A DNA stretch of 64,000 nucleotides from Kordia sp. TARA_039_SRF (GTDB taxonomy: Bacteria; Bacteroidota; Bacteroidia; Flavobacteriales; Flavobacteriaceae). The notes under the pieces were generated by a model. That model saw only the letters and a program-made list of their open reading frames with translations, was not told the DNA's origin and ran no database searches. Position numbers and translations under genes: made by a program. Location: positions 36,425 through 100,424 of the forward strand of contig SMNH02000003.1 in assembly GCA_006383075.2 (NCBI GenBank). The letters run 5' to 3'. Of the stretch, positions 62,235 to 64,000 are shown in pieces (the stretch's first letter is position 1; the number at the start of each line of letters is the position of its first letter).

Positions 62235-63030
62235 CAAGGAAATTTACATACAAAAACTCCAGCAAGAATTGGCGCCGCTACAACAACAAATCGTGGCGCA
62301 TTCTTTATATAACAAAGTGGATTCTGTAGCAGCATTGAATGCTTTTATGGAATATCACGTTTTTGCGGTATTTGATTTTATGTCATTGCTAAAAGCATTG
62401 CAAATTCATCTCACGCAAACAAACCTACCGTGGACTCCGAAAGGGAATCCTGCTACGCGTCGTTTTATCAACGAAATTGTGTTTGGTGAAGAAAGTGATA
62501 TTGATAAAGACGGAAAACCGTTGAGTCATTACGAAATGTATGTAGAAGCGATGGAAGCTTCTGGCGCAAACACAACAACAATGCAAGAGTGTATTTTACA
62601 TATTGAAAACGGTCAAAGCATTGTTGAAAGTCTTGAAGCTGTCAACGCACCAAAAGCGGTACAAGAATTTGTCAACTTCACATTTTCCATCATCAATACG
62701 CAGGAAGTTCATAAAATTGCAGCGGTTTTCACTTTTGGTCGCGAAGATTTAATTCCGAACATGTTTTTAGAAATGGTCAAAGGAATTGATCAAAAAAGTA
62801 TTGCAGTCAATTTGGATAAATTTATCTATTATCTAGAACGACACATTGAATTGGACGGCGACGAACACGGACCTTTGGCATTACAAATGGTGCAAGAAGT
62901 ATGTGGTTCGGACGTTCAAAAATGGCAAGAATGTATTGAAGTTAGCAAACAAGCGTTGCAACACAGAATCAATCTTTGGACAGCCATTGAAAACGAAATA
63001 GTACGACACTCGCAACGAGAATTTGCTTAG
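62224..63030 (+). CDS. DUF3050 domain protein
   Basis: The 268-residue protein (ATG 62224) belongs to DUF3050, related in fold to heme oxygenase-like proteins: HSLYNKVDSVAALNAFMEYH, VFAVFDFMSLLKALQ, and ELDGDEHGPLALQMV with conserved His/Glu residues. The likely fold binds a di-metal or heme-like ligand, but no activity is known to me. It overlaps the adk end by 11 nt, so translation is coupled. It sits between adk and obg, which are often adjacent in relatives. Confidence 0.85.
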   Translation: MNYNKEIYIQKLQQELAPLQQQIVAHSLYNKVDSVAALNAFMEYHVFAVFDFMSLLKALQIHLTQTNLPWTPKGNPATRRFINEIVFGEESDIDKDGKPLSHYEMYVEAMEASGANTTTMQECILHIENGQSIVESLEAVNAPKAVQEFVNFTFSIINTQEVHKIAAVFTFGREDLIPNMFLEMVKGIDQKSIAVNLDKFIYYLERHIELDGDEHGPLALQMVQEVCGSDVQKWQECIEVSKQALQHRINLWTAIENEIVRHSQREFA

Positions 63031-63141
63031 TCAACTACTTCGGGCAAGCAATGAAGCATTCCGTAGAAACTATTAAAAATAGTTCCACGCAAGCGTCGGA
63101 GCATTATAAATCTCGATTATCGAGTAAAAAACATTGAAGAA

Positions 63142-64000
63142 ATGACAGAAGGGAATTTTGTAGATTATGTAAAAATGCATTTGACTTCCGGAAACGGAGG
63201 AAAAGGTTCTATGCACTTATTGCGCGAAAAATACAACGCAAAAGGCGGTCCAGATGGTGGCGATGGCGGACGCGGCGGACATGTTATTGTGCGCGGAAAT
63301 CAAAATCTTTGGACGTTGTTTCATTACAAACTGAAACGTCACTACAAAGCAGGTCACGGCGCACATGGAAGTGGAAACCGAAGTACAGGTGCTGATGGCG
63401 AAGATGTTTTTTTAGATGTTCCGCTGGGAACGGTAGTTCGTGACAAAGAAACTAACGAAGTCATTTTTGAAATCACGGAACACGGAGAAGAAAAAATTGT
63501 TGCCAAAGGTGGAAAAGGCGGACGCGGAAACTGGCATTTCAAATCGTCTACAAACCAAACACCACGCTATGCGCAACCTGGTATTCCTGGCGAAGAAATT
63601 GACGTAATTTTTGAATTGAAAGTCTTAGCCGATGTTGGTTTGGTAGGCTTTCCGAATGCTGGAAAATCTACCTTATTGTCTGTAATCACTTCGGCAAAAC
63701 CTAAAATTGGCGATTATGAGTTTACGACCTTAAAACCAAATTTAGGCATTGTAGAATACCGAGACTTCAAATCGTTTGTCATGGCAGACATTCCTGGAAT
63801 TATTGAAGGAGCTGCCGAAGGAAAAGGGTTGGGACATTACTTTTTGCGTCATATTGAGCGAAATTCGACCTTATTATTTTTAATTCCTGCAGACAGCGCC
63901 GATATTTCCAAAGAATACGACATCTTACTCAACGAATTAAAAAAATACAATCCTGAATTGTTGGACAAAGAGCGTTTTATCGCCATTTCAAAATCAGACA
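63142..64000 (+). CDS. obg: GTPase Obg, N-terminal part (3' end outside window)
   Basis: The ATG at 63142 opens a frame that continues to the window edge, 286 codons. The N-terminal glycine-rich Obg fold is clear: [34 protein letters not shown] and [10 protein letters not shown]. The G domain has [15 protein letters not shown] (P-loop), [12 protein letters not shown] (G3) and SKSD (G4-like) at the edge. Obg helps late assembly of the large ribosomal subunit. It lies 111 nt after the DUF3050 gene. Confidence 0.95.
   Translation, partial: MTEGNFVDYVKMHLTSGNGGKGSMHLLREKYNAKGGPDGGDGGRGGHVIVRGNQNLWTLFHYKLKRHYKAGHGAHGSGNRSTGADGEDVFLDVPLGTVVRDKETNEVIFEITEHGEEKIVAKGGKGGRGNWHFKSSTNQTPRYAQPGIPGEEIDVIFELKVLADVGLVGFPNAGKSTLLSVITSAKPKIGDYEFTTLKPNLGIVEYRDFKSFVMADIPGIIEGAAEGKGLGHYFLRHIERNSTLLFLIPADSADISKEYDILLNELKKYNPELLDKERFIAISKSD

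Overview
The window looks like a chromosomal segment of a marine-type Flavobacteriaceae (Bacteroidota), possibly Kordia or a close relative (genus inferred, low confidence). Supporting signs are low GC, type IX secretion and gliding genes (gldJ, porU, porV), secreted proteins with T9SS C-terminal sorting modules, many lipoproteins beginning with a lipobox Cys, and promoters of the Bacteroidota kind (TTTG or TTG, about 19 nt, then TAnnTTTG) rather than -35/-10 boxes. No phage, IS transposase, rRNA or CRISPR array is visible.

Layout. 1-5.1 kb: the 3' end of a TonB-like gene, folC, two nearly identical tRNA-Val genes, then murF and gldJ on the minus strand. 5.3-17 kb: porU, porV, cdd, an orphan LytS-type histidine kinase, pdhA, pdhC, an M28 peptidase lipoprotein and an SDR. 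17-20.8 kb: a solitary NACHT NTPase on the minus strand, an alpha/beta hydrolase and an M48 lipoprotein. 21-31.6 kb: an MFS permease, lipoproteins, a gene remnant, a secreted thioredoxin, a DUF4349 protein, a SprT-like protein, a redoxin-like lipoprotein, a GDP-mannose pyrophosphorylase and a DUF389 protein. 31.7-33.3 kb: a small accessory module with a double-glycine RiPP-type precursor and a lipoprotein, bounded by a duplicated 3' end of the adjacent MlaF-like ATPase gene. 33.3-40.5 kb: MlaF/MlaE-like ABC genes, a PafA-type phosphatase, an orphan LytTR regulator, GT2, methyltransferase and flippase genes. 40.5-47.3 kb: mscL and a glutathione peroxidase set among dispersed repeats, then proC, a KAS III-like synthase and gcvP. 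47.5-55 kb: a UbiA-like membrane protein, an ECF sigma factor with a small Cys/His partner, and a five-gene operon (two small membrane proteins, methyltransferase, epimerase, SRPBCC) next to a GbsR/MarR regulator; matched palindromes precede both the regulator and the operon. 55-64 kb: a large T9SS-secreted LamG protein and a free-standing copy of its C-terminal module, a noncoding stretch with repeats, purE-purK, a fused HPRT-adenylate kinase gene, a DUF3050 gene and obg (cut by the window end).

How the genes work together. GldJ, PorU and PorV are parts of the gliding/T9SS machinery that would export the 55-58.5 kb surface proteins. PdhA and PdhC are two parts of pyruvate dehydrogenase (E1-beta is not here). 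The GbsR cluster looks like a self-contained, probably repressed lipid or envelope modification operon. The best candidates for something undescribed are the orphan RiPP precursor with its insertion scar, the lone NACHT gene, the GbsR operator-controlled operon and the families of structured intergenic repeats.
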